64,000 nucleotides of DNA from the NCBI GenBank assembly GCA_022563255.1, contig JADFNS010000002.1, positions 62,001 through 126,000 of the forward strand, given 5' to 3'. The notes under the pieces were generated by a model. It was not told the origin of the DNA and did not search any database. It worked only from the letters and a program-made list of their open reading frames with translations. Shown here in pieces: positions 24,920 through 31,808 of this stretch; position 1 is the stretch's first letter, and each line of letters begins with the position of its first letter. The DNA is from Pseudomonadota bacterium (lineage in GTDB: Bacteria > Pseudomonadota > Gammaproteobacteria > Steroidobacterales > Woeseiaceae). Made by a program: the position numbers and the translations under genes.

Positions 24920-25833
24920 AAGGTTTGCTGTCGATTGTTTTCTTATCTGCGCTGCTCGTGTCGTGTGGCTCGAAAGTGCTGGAGCCCGATGACGAGATCG
25001 TTTGCTCGCTGTGCGATAACTGGAACGAACCGCAGAAGCCGTTTCGACTCTATGGCAACAGCTGGTACGTAGGCACGAGTGGACTGTCCTCGATTTTGAT
25101 TGCAGACGGGGAACACCTGATATTGATCGATGGCGGACTGCCGCAATCGGCCGCGCCGATAGAAGCGAACATTCGTGCCGCCGGTTTCGATCCTCTGGCT
25201 ATATCAGCCATCCTGGTATCGCACGCACACTTCGATCACGCGGGCGGTATTGCCGCGCTGCAGCGCCTCAGCGGCGCCGACGTTTTCACGAGCGCTGCTG
25301 CCGCTAAAGTCCTGCGCAGCGGCAATCTTCAGGACGACGACCCGCAGTACCGGGTCGGACACGAAAAAACCGGCTTTCCTGCGATCGCCAGCGTCAGATT
25401 CGTCGGAGACGGTGAAGTAATGACCTTTGGTGGCGTCAGCATCAGGGCGGTCTACACTCCCGGTCACTCTCCGGGAGGGGTGACCTGGACATGGGAATCG
25501 TGCGTGCTCGGCACCTGCTACGACATCGTTTATGCGGACAGTCTGACGGCGGTATCGGCGGACGGTTACCGGTTTAGCGACGGTCGCGCGGCGAACCAGT
25601 TAATCGCGAGCGCGAGCGTTATTGCGGACCTTGATTGCGATATTTTGCTGTCGCCGCATCCGTTTTTCTTCGGCATGCACGCAAAACTGGAACGTCGTGA
25701 CGATGGCAATCCGTTCGTCAACAATGTTGCGTGCACGATATACGCTGAAACAGCGCTGGACTGGTTGCGGCAGCGTCTGCGTGCCGAAAGTGGTCTGGAT
25801 GTACCCGCTCCGGATATCCGGATAGGCTCATGA
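24916..25833 (+). CDS. Subclass B3-like metallo-beta-lactamase, predicted lipoprotein
   Basis: A 305 aa MBL protein with the B3 zinc set: H103-x-H105-x-D107-H108 (S-H-A-H-F-D-H), H184 (T-P-G-H-S-P-G) and H248 (S-P-H-P-F). The N-terminal domain has W-N-E-P-Q-K-P-F-R-L-Y-G-N and G-T-S-G-L-S-S-I-L-I followed by I-D-G-G-L-P-Q-S-A, a segment typical of B3 enzymes such as L1, FEZ and THIN-B types. Residues 1-17 are a lipoprotein signal ending L-V-S-C17, so it should be anchored in a membrane facing the periplasm. Start ATG 24916 overlaps the permease stop. Hydrolysis of beta-lactams is inferred from family and motifs; no resistance can be claimed. Confidence 0.85.
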   Translation: MKGLLSIVFLSALLVSCGSKVLEPDDEIVCSLCDNWNEPQKPFRLYGNSWYVGTSGLSSILIADGEHLILIDGGLPQSAAPIEANIRAAGFDPLAISAILVSHAHFDHAGGIAALQRLSGADVFTSAAAAKVLRSGNLQDDDPQYRVGHEKTGFPAIASVRFVGDGEVMTFGGVSIRAVYTPGHSPGGVTWTWESCVLGTCYDIVYADSLTAVSADGYRFSDGRAANQLIASASVIADLDCDILLSPHPFFFGMHAKLERRDDGNPFVNNVACTIYAETALDWLRQRLRAESGLDVPAPDIRIGS

Positions 25834-25861
25834 GCAAGAACAGCGCGGTACCGGACATCGC

Positions 25862-26337
25862 GGCATCGGGCGAGTTGGACGTATTCTTCCGGAACGCGCG
25901 CAAGACGCACATGCGGATCATGTGCAGTCATATCGTAACGCGCCAAAGCTGCGTCCCATGGGCGAAGGACAGGACCTCGTCGGTATGCATAAAGATGGCC
26001 GGGAAATTCCGGTAGAGATCAGCCTCAGTCCGGTGCATACGGACCACGGGCATTTCGTGTCCCGCGTGATCCGGGACGTCACGGTCCGCCGGCGAATGCA
26101 ACGGGAAATTATTTCTGCGCGTCAGGCGCAGCACAAGGGATTGGTGTTTTCGTCGACGGCGTCGAGGCCGTCAAAGGCATACGTGATTTATATGCCACAC
26201 AGATTCCGGCTTTCATCATCAGTAACGACACGTCGAAAGTCGTCAAGGACGCGCGTCTGCTGGACAACTGCACGTTGATGAGCAAGCCGGTCGCTACTGA
26301 CCGTTTGGAAACGCTATCGGGCTGCGTTCTTGCTTAA
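25862..26337 (+). pseudogene. Remnant of a PAS-containing hybrid histidine kinase with internal deletion
   Basis: Two disconnected pieces of one protein. In frame 2 (25862 to about 26130) the translation reads I-L-P-E-R-A-Q-D-A-H, then L-R-P-M-G-E-G-Q-D-L and K-D-G-R-E-I-P-V-E-I-S-L-S-P, a PAS sensor domain, ending D-V-T-V-R-R-R-M-Q. In frame 1 (about 26131-26337) it continues with a receiver-domain C-terminus: G-V-E-A-V-K-G-I-R, I-P-A-F-I-I-S-N-D-T-S and M-S-K-P-V to a stop at 26335. The HisKA, ATPase and phospho-acceptor parts are missing at the junction and no good start exists. It overlaps the 3' end of the S9 peptidase gene on the other strand by 24 bp. Confidence 0.75.
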
Positions 26338-28278
26338 ATGCTTGCTCAGATACGCGATGACAGCTTGCAGATATTCAACCTGATTGTCGTTATTGTAAAA
26401 ACCATGGGCTTCACGACGTTTCACAAACCACTCGTAGTCCTTGTCGTGTTTATCCAGAGCTTTCTTAAGTCTTTGCGCGTGTTCGAAGGGTGCTCGCCGG
26501 TCCCTTTTCCCATGCGCGATAAAGATGGGTGCGCGTAAGTTAGCGATTCCGTTAACCGGTGAGAACCGATCGAGCTCATCTTTATCCCGACCAATGAGTT
26601 TTTCCAATTCAGATTCCCCTAAATAAAGGTATGCAACATCACCTTTCTTGTATAGGAGGGATAGATCGTAAATACCGGCGTTGGCCACGACACAGGTGAA
26701 CAGATCGGGGGCCAGGATGGCACTTTGCACGGCGGAATATGCACCGAAGCTGCCGCCCATGATGCAAATGTTCCCGGCAGTCGCGCGTTGTTGCTCGATA
26801 GCCCATTGAGTTCCGGCAATGATGTCTTTTTGAATTTCGTTACCCCATTGGCGGTAGCCTGCTACTTCAAAGGCTTTTCCGTATCCCTTGGAGCCACGAA
26901 AGTTTATTTGCAGCACTGAGAATCCATTGGTCGCGAGTGCTTGTACCTCCGCGTCGTATCCCCAGTAATCCCGAATGCCCGGTCCACCGTGAACCAGGAC
27001 GACCAGGGGTGCAATTTCTCCGGATGAACCCTTCGCTGGAGTAAAGTAGCCGGCGATAGTTCGATCATCGAACGATTGAAATTCGATTGCTTCGATCGCA
27101 GCCAGATCGTCGGATTTAACTTGGGGTCTCGAATCGAATAGTTTGCTAAGTGTGTTTAATTCGCTATCGAACAGATAATAGCTACCCGGGTCCACATCAG
27201 TACTTGTCCAGACTATCCAATATCTTCCATCGCGTGATCGGCTGCGAATGGAAATCGATTCGCCGGAGAAAGTTTGCAGCAATGCTTTGAGGGTGGTTCC
27301 CTCTTCTCCCCGATTGGAAAAGACCAGGTAGCTGGGGTAACCATCGTCAATCCGAATGGCATTGACGCTGCGTCCGTCTGTACTCATCACCAGGTTTGTA
27401 ATATCGACGTTCTTATGGCTGTAGATACTGCGGTAGTTTTCGCCATCCAAAGACAACTTGTGTAAGCCAACTTTATCGTTATCGATATTATCCAGGACAT
27501 GAACTGACTTTTTGTCGTCTGTGATCGCTATGGGCGTGAAATAGTCCCCGTACTTCGATTCCGGGATATCGATCCATTTCTTTGCTCCATCCGGTAGCGT
27601 GTGCAAGTGCAGCGAGCCGTCAGGTTTACGGCTCGAAACCAGGCGTACGCTTCCGTCTATGTCGGTGTAGAACCTGCCCTTTGGATAGGGAGAGGTTTTG
27701 ATTTTTCTTTTCTCGACGCCGCTGTAGCTGTCCAGCATTATGGCTTCAGGTGTCCTGTTGCGAGCGCGTGACATGCTTGTCTTGGAGATCAGTATTCGTC
27801 TTTTGTCATCGGGCAATACGTCAATGATGTCTGCCCAGGCGAAGTCTGCGTCCTTTTTTCTGATATGTGAGCCGACCTGACGTTGCCCGGCGCGATAGCC
27901 GAAGATGAGATCGCTTTTCGATCCATCGTAATTTGCTGCGAAGAGTTCTCCAAAATAAATGGGCGCTTCCTCAGAGCCTGAAGCTTCAAGAATCATAACG
28001 ACAACGCGTTCGTCGTTGACCCAAAAGTAGTCTCCGACCTCATTCCTTCCCGGGAACGATATGCCACCCAATTGAACAAGTGTTTCTCGCGCCATGAATT
28101 GAATGTGATGCTTGCCGTCCTGAAAAATTTTTAGTGCCAGGTAATCGCCCGTTGGCGAGATCTTGATGTCCGATATGACCGGCGGAGCAGTCAGCTGGCG
28201 CAACGTGACGGCGTAGCCTGACGATGCCCACATGCAGCAGACAAGAAAGAGTGCGGCCTTTATTCGATTCGAACGCAT
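26314..28278 (-). CDS. S9 family prolyl oligopeptidase-like peptidase, exported
   Basis: A 654 aa serine peptidase. Signal peptide at residues 1-23 (M-R-S-N-R-I-K-A-A-L-F-L...Y-A), a beta-propeller region to about residue 400, then an alpha/beta-hydrolase domain with oxyanion loop V-L-V-H-G-G-P-G, nucleophile I-M-G-G-S-F-G-A-Y, catalytic Asp in H-G-K-R-D-R-R-A-P and His in R-E-A-H-G-F. It likely cleaves peptides in the periplasm. The open frame runs to 28299; ATG 28278 has GGAG 7 bases upstream and gives a clean signal peptide. Base composition is lower in GC than neighbours (two rows counted by hand gave 47 and 52 percent), which may mean recent acquisition. Confidence 0.88.
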   Translation of the reverse strand: MRSNRIKAALFLVCCMWASSGYAVTLRQLTAPPVISDIKISPTGDYLALKIFQDGKHHIQFMARETLVQLGGISFPGRNEVGDYFWVNDERVVVMILEASGSEEAPIYFGELFAANYDGSKSDLIFGYRAGQRQVGSHIRKKDADFAWADIIDVLPDDKRRILISKTSMSRARNRTPEAIMLDSYSGVEKRKIKTSPYPKGRFYTDIDGSVRLVSSRKPDGSLHLHTLPDGAKKWIDIPESKYGDYFTPIAITDDKKSVHVLDNIDNDKVGLHKLSLDGENYRSIYSHKNVDITNLVMSTDGRSVNAIRIDDGYPSYLVFSNRGEEGTTLKALLQTFSGESISIRSRSRDGRYWIVWTSTDVDPGSYYLFDSELNTLSKLFDSRPQVKSDDLAAIEAIEFQSFDDRTIAGYFTPAKGSSGEIAPLVVLVHGGPGIRDYWGYDAEVQALATNGFSVLQINFRGSKGYGKAFEVAGYRQWGNEIQKDIIAGTQWAIEQQRATAGNICIMGGSFGAYSAVQSAILAPDLFTCVVANAGIYDLSLLYKKGDVAYLYLGESELEKLIGRDKDELDRFSPVNGIANLRAPIFIAHGKRDRRAPFEHAQRLKKALDKHDKDYEWFVKRREAHGFYNNDNQVEYLQAVIAYLSKHLSKNAAR

Positions 28279-28415
28279 ACAATTCTCCAACGACGGCATT
28301 GACTGCAGTATTCGGCGTTGTGGCGCTTCGTCTTTGCTCGCGCGTAAAACGCCAACGGATTACGCGAAGGATTTTAACAAATTTTCCGGAAATAGTTGAC
28401 CACTTAAATAAACCT

Positions 28416-28439
28416 GGCACCTTTTCAGGCACCTTTTCA
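28416..28439. repeat. Two tandem 12-bp repeats
   Basis: GGCACCTTTTCA occurs twice head to tail just beyond the SirB2 stop codon, in the spacer to the S9 peptidase start. The CCTGGCACCTTTT-type sequence resembles ends of small REP-like elements, but one site is not enough to classify it. Confidence 0.5.
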
Positions 28440-28441
28440 GG

Positions 28442-28837
28442 TCAGGCTGGCAGGAAGTTCAGCCAGCTGGCCACCGATTTCGTGACGGCAATGCCGACGA
28501 TGTAAGCGAAGACCGCCAAAGCGATAAGGAAAGCGGCGACTCGAATTTGCAGCGTGGGTCCACGCTTGATCGCAATCGTTCCCAGCACGATGTAGAGAAT
28601 CAGTCCCGCAAATTTAGCGAGTAGCCACGGTTGGGAGAACGCATTCAGGTTCGACATCAGGACGAGTGCGATACCGGATGACAGAAAAACCGTGTCAATA
28701 ATGTGCGGCGCGATGCGCGTGAATTTATGCTGCAATTTTTCCGACTGCGTCACCATCCAGTAAGCACGCAGGATGAAGCCTGAAATTGTCACGATCGCAG
28801 TGGTCATGTGGAGGGTCTTAATAAGCAAATAGGTCAA
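28442..28837 (-). CDS. SirB2 family membrane protein
   Basis: A 131 aa inner-membrane protein with four predicted hydrophobic segments. Residues L-L-I-K-T-L-H, the G-F-I-L-R-A-Y-W-M loop, the H-I-I-D-T-V-F-L-S-S-G-I-A-L motif and A-K-F-A-G-L match the SirB2/DUF family named after a Salmonella invasion locus. The molecular function is unknown. The start is TTG 28837, preceded by GGAG at 8 bases; the next ATG would remove the conserved K-T-L-H segment. Confidence 0.8.
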   Translation of the reverse strand: MTYLLIKTLHMTTAIVTISGFILRAYWMVTQSEKLQHKFTRIAPHIIDTVFLSSGIALVLMSNLNAFSQPWLLAKFAGLILYIVLGTIAIKRGPTLQIRVAAFLIALAVFAYIVGIAVTKSVASWLNFLPA

Positions 28838-28965
28838 GATTTCAGACTCCGTATGTCATGTGCATCCAGGCGATATCCGGCGCTCCGTAAGTGTACCTGC
28901 TTATGGTCTCGGCGGTGGCTCTAGGTATTCTATGCCGTGGGTCATCCCCTTTGACGACGGCGCTC

Positions 28966-29184
28966 GATGAACGCGCGGCTGCACGCACGCCAGCCTCGAT
29001 TGATCGATATTATTCCTACGATCAGGAAATCCGCGGGATCGAGTTGAATCTCTGGAAGAAATTCAGTGGCGGGACTTTTTCGCATCGGATCGGCGTTGGC
29101 GTTGAGTATCGCGACCGAATCACGACAGAGTTTCGCGACGGACTACGAAAGCAAGCATCGCAAATTTTGCCAGATACGGCATAA
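28966..29184 (+). pseudogene. TonB-dependent receptor fragment
   Basis: An isolated 70-residue piece with no plausible start of its own. The translation D-E-R-A-A-A-R-T...Y-D-Q-E-I-R-G-I-E-L-N-L-W-K-K-F then F-S-H-R-I-G-V-G-V-E-Y looks like beta-barrel strands of a haem/siderophore-type TonB-dependent receptor. Everything before and after is absent: an open reading runs from 28891 but its first 25 codons show no family resemblance, and it stops 8 bp before ribA. The 28838-29192 gap contains nothing else I can recognise. Confidence 0.45.
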
Positions 29185-29192
29185 TCCGGCCC

Positions 29193-30011
29193 ATGTTTAC
29201 CTACCTGGATCCAGCGGTCCGGCAGCGCCTGACCAAGCAGGGAAAGTTGTTTCGGATTGATCGTGACGGCACCAAACTCGAGGCGGGCGAGGCGGGGCCG
29301 CCCGGCTCGACGATCAGCATTCTCGGCCCGATTCCACTGCCATTACAGCTGTGCGATAAACATTTCGATGTGCAGTGGTATGCCTGTGTGCGCAACACCG
29401 AATTGGACAAAATTGAGGAGCTCGCTGACGAACTGCGCGAGAACAATAGCCAGCGGTCGTTCGCGACACTGGCATCTTTTATGGCTGTGAACAGCGTTTT
29501 GGTGGTCGGCGATCCTCAGGCATGGGTAAACCCGCTGGTACGCGTGCATTCGAGCTGTCTGACGGGCGATGTATTCGGCTCGCAGCGCTGCGACTGTGGG
29601 CCGCAAATGCATGCGGCGCTGGAACGCATTCGCAATGACAAGCAGGGCGGACTGGTTATCTACATGTCCGGCCACGAAGGTCGCGGCATCGGATTGTGGG
29701 CCAAAGCGGCGACCTATCTCCTGCAGGACGCGGGTGAAGACACGTATCAGGCGAATCGAACTTTGGGTCTGCCTGACGACTCACGCGATTTTAGCGACGC
29801 GGCTGCATTGCTCAAATACTTTCTTGATGACCAGGCGTTTCGCCTGCTGACCAACAACCCGAAGAAGGTCGATGATTTGACGCGTTCCGGACTCGGGGAG
29901 ATCACGCGCGTTAAACACGTGTCGGGCGTAACCGACGACAATCGCCGTTACTTAAGCGCCAAGCAGGACTGGGGCCACAAACTGAGCGCCGAAGATATTG
30001 GTCTGGACTGA
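29193..30011 (+). CDS. ribA: GTP cyclohydrolase II with N-terminal extension
   Basis: Converts GTP to 2,5-diamino-6-ribosylamino-pyrimidinone 5'-phosphate, formate and pyrophosphate in riboflavin synthesis. Zinc ligands are C122, C133 and C135 (S-S-C-L-T-G-D-V-F-G-S-Q-R-C-D-C-G); substrate motifs G-H-E-G-R-G-I-G and a late T-N-N-P-K-K are intact. At 272 aa it carries about 90 residues ahead of the core that E. coli RibA (196 aa) lacks; these do not look like the RibB domain of RibBA. It is convergent with queF; the stops abut at 30011/30012. Confidence 0.9.
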   Translation: MFTYLDPAVRQRLTKQGKLFRIDRDGTKLEAGEAGPPGSTISILGPIPLPLQLCDKHFDVQWYACVRNTELDKIEELADELRENNSQRSFATLASFMAVNSVLVVGDPQAWVNPLVRVHSSCLTGDVFGSQRCDCGPQMHAALERIRNDKQGGLVIYMSGHEGRGIGLWAKAATYLLQDAGEDTYQANRTLGLPDDSRDFSDAAALLKYFLDDQAFRLLTNNPKKVDDLTRSGLGEITRVKHVSGVTDDNRRYLSAKQDWGHKLSAEDIGLD

Positions 30012-30830
30012 TTACTGCCGCCAAAGGCGCGGATTGTCCGGACAGTCTTCGAAGTTGCTCCGAAATGGATTGATGTCTATGCCGCCGCGGCGCTGGTAGT
30101 GCGCGTAGATGCTCAGTTTCTGCGGCTTGCAGCGAGCCTGAATATCAACAAACATTCTTTCAACGCACGCTTCGTGAAAGTCGCCGTGCTCTCGATACGA
30201 AATGACGTATCGCAGCAGCGACGCATGATCGATTTTCGGACCGCTGTAGTGCAGCGCCAGGCTGCCGATGTCCGGCTGAGCCGTGACGGGGCAAAGGCTG
30301 CGCAGCAGGTGCGTATGCAACGCTTCGGTGACGATAATGCTTGTATCCGCTTGCAGGATGTTCGCGTCAACCTGCCATGATTTGCATTGCACGGCCAACG
30401 AATCGAGGGACAGTCCGGGCAACACGGAGAGTTTTCGATCTTCGCTGTCGCCGAGCCGGTCGACACGAATGTCGACCACGCCGCCGGTGCACGCACTGAG
30501 ATCCGTGGCGAGCGTTCTGGCCACAGTCGCCACATCTGCAAAGCGCGTCATGGAGTAGGAGTTGAGGTACAACTTCAGGGATTTCGACTCAATGAGGTTC
30601 GGCGTGTCGGCGGGAACGCGAATTTCGACGGTCGCCACTTGCGGCAGATCGCCGGCGCCCAACCAGGTCAGCTCCCATGCGTTCCAGACATCCACGCCCC
30701 GGAACGGTATGTCGTCCCCAATCCCCAGGACTTCGCGGCTCTCGATTCTGGCAATCGGAAACAGCAGGTCGGGCGTGTACTTGTTCGGGTAGCCGGCGTT
30801 TCGATCTGGCGGCAGGTTGGAATTTGTCAC
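30012..30830 (-). CDS. queF: NADPH-dependent 7-cyano-7-deazaguanine reductase (long form)
   Basis: Reduces preQ0 to preQ1 in queuosine synthesis. The 272 aa protein is the two-domain YqcD/E. coli type. Catalytic C180 in S-L-C-P-V-T-A-Q-P-D, with D187 and the F-H-E (H219, E220) residues of the active site; the QueF NADPH motif E-S-K-S-L-K-L-Y-L-N-S starts at E81 in the first domain. Confidence 0.96.
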   Translation of the reverse strand: MTNSNLPPDRNAGYPNKYTPDLLFPIARIESREVLGIGDDIPFRGVDVWNAWELTWLGAGDLPQVATVEIRVPADTPNLIESKSLKLYLNSYSMTRFADVATVARTLATDLSACTGGVVDIRVDRLGDSEDRKLSVLPGLSLDSLAVQCKSWQVDANILQADTSIIVTEALHTHLLRSLCPVTAQPDIGSLALHYSGPKIDHASLLRYVISYREHGDFHEACVERMFVDIQARCKPQKLSIYAHYQRRGGIDINPFRSNFEDCPDNPRLWRQ

Positions 30831-30956
30831 AAAATAAGACCCTGAATGAAAATCGCGGCTATTTTGCAGGATAAAAGGCGGGATTTGCTGAATTCTTGTG
30901 TAAAATGTCCGCCTTTTTGGTGCATAAGTTGCTCGGGTCGGGCGGAGTAATCAACC

Positions 30957-31778
30957 ATGTGTCCTGCAAACGATATATCCGGTACCTCTCGCGGTTACAT
31001 AATTCCGATTGGCGGCGGCGAGGAGAAGCTGGAGAATCCTGAAATTCTCGATCGCTTCATCGACGTCTGTGGCGGCAAGCAATCGCGTATCGGCATCATC
31101 CCGACCGCCTCGGAACTTGAAGACACCGGTCGCAACTACGAGAAGTTGTTTCGCAAAATCGGGGTCAGGCACGCCCGGGTGTTGTCCTTTATCACGCGTG
31201 AGGACTGCCAGACAGGCGAAGACGTGGAGTATATCGAGAATTGCGACGGCGTCTTCATGACCGGCGGCAATCAGCTGCGTCTGTCCACGACGTTGGGAGG
31301 TACCCGGGTCGCGCAACTGATTCGGCGCCGCAACGCGGCGGGTATGCATGTTGCGGGCACCTCCGCTGGCGCCGCCTTCATGCCCGAGCATATGATCGCC
31401 GGGGGCATCGAAGGCAGCACGCCACACCCGGACATGGTGACGATGGCGCCGGGGCTGGGGCTGACAAACGCCTTTATCATCGACCAGCATTTTCGCGAAC
31501 GCGACCGCCTGGGAAGATTACTGACGGCGTTGGCCTACAACCCGTTTGCCGTTGGCCTCGGGCTGGACGAGGACACGGCCGCATTCATACGCGCCGGCGA
31601 TGAACTCGAGGTCGTTGGCAGCGGCGGCATTACCGTGATCGATCCGACGGAGCTCAGCTATTCATCCATGGATCGTGCGCGCCACGGCGAGCCGGTTAGT
31701 CTGATCGGCCTGAAGCTGCATATACTGGTCGCTGGAGGCCGTTTCGATATCGCCTCGCGTACAGCGCGCTCCGAGTGA
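30957..31778 (+). CDS. cphB: Cyanophycinase
   Basis: Serine exopeptidase (family S51, 273 aa) that degrades cyanophycin, multi-L-arginyl-poly-L-aspartate, to beta-Asp-Arg dipeptides. Class I glutamine-amidotransferase-like fold; the nucleophile is S136 in A-G-T-S-A-G-A, with the upstream M-T-G-G-N-Q loop and the catalytic His region I-I-D-Q-H-F-R-E-R-D-R-L-G-R-L intact. No signal peptide, so it acts on intracellular granules. It is the first gene of the cphB-cphA-Mur ligase cluster, 30 bp before cphA. Confidence 0.95.
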   Translation: MCPANDISGTSRGYIIPIGGGEEKLENPEILDRFIDVCGGKQSRIGIIPTASELEDTGRNYEKLFRKIGVRHARVLSFITREDCQTGEDVEYIENCDGVFMTGGNQLRLSTTLGGTRVAQLIRRRNAAGMHVAGTSAGAAFMPEHMIAGGIEGSTPHPDMVTMAPGLGLTNAFIIDQHFRERDRLGRLLTALAYNPFAVGLGLDEDTAAFIRAGDELEVVGSGGITVIDPTELSYSSMDRARHGEPVSLIGLKLHILVAGGRFDIASRTARSE

Positions 31779-31808
31779 CGTCAGGAATAACAGCCACAGG
31801 CATCGACA

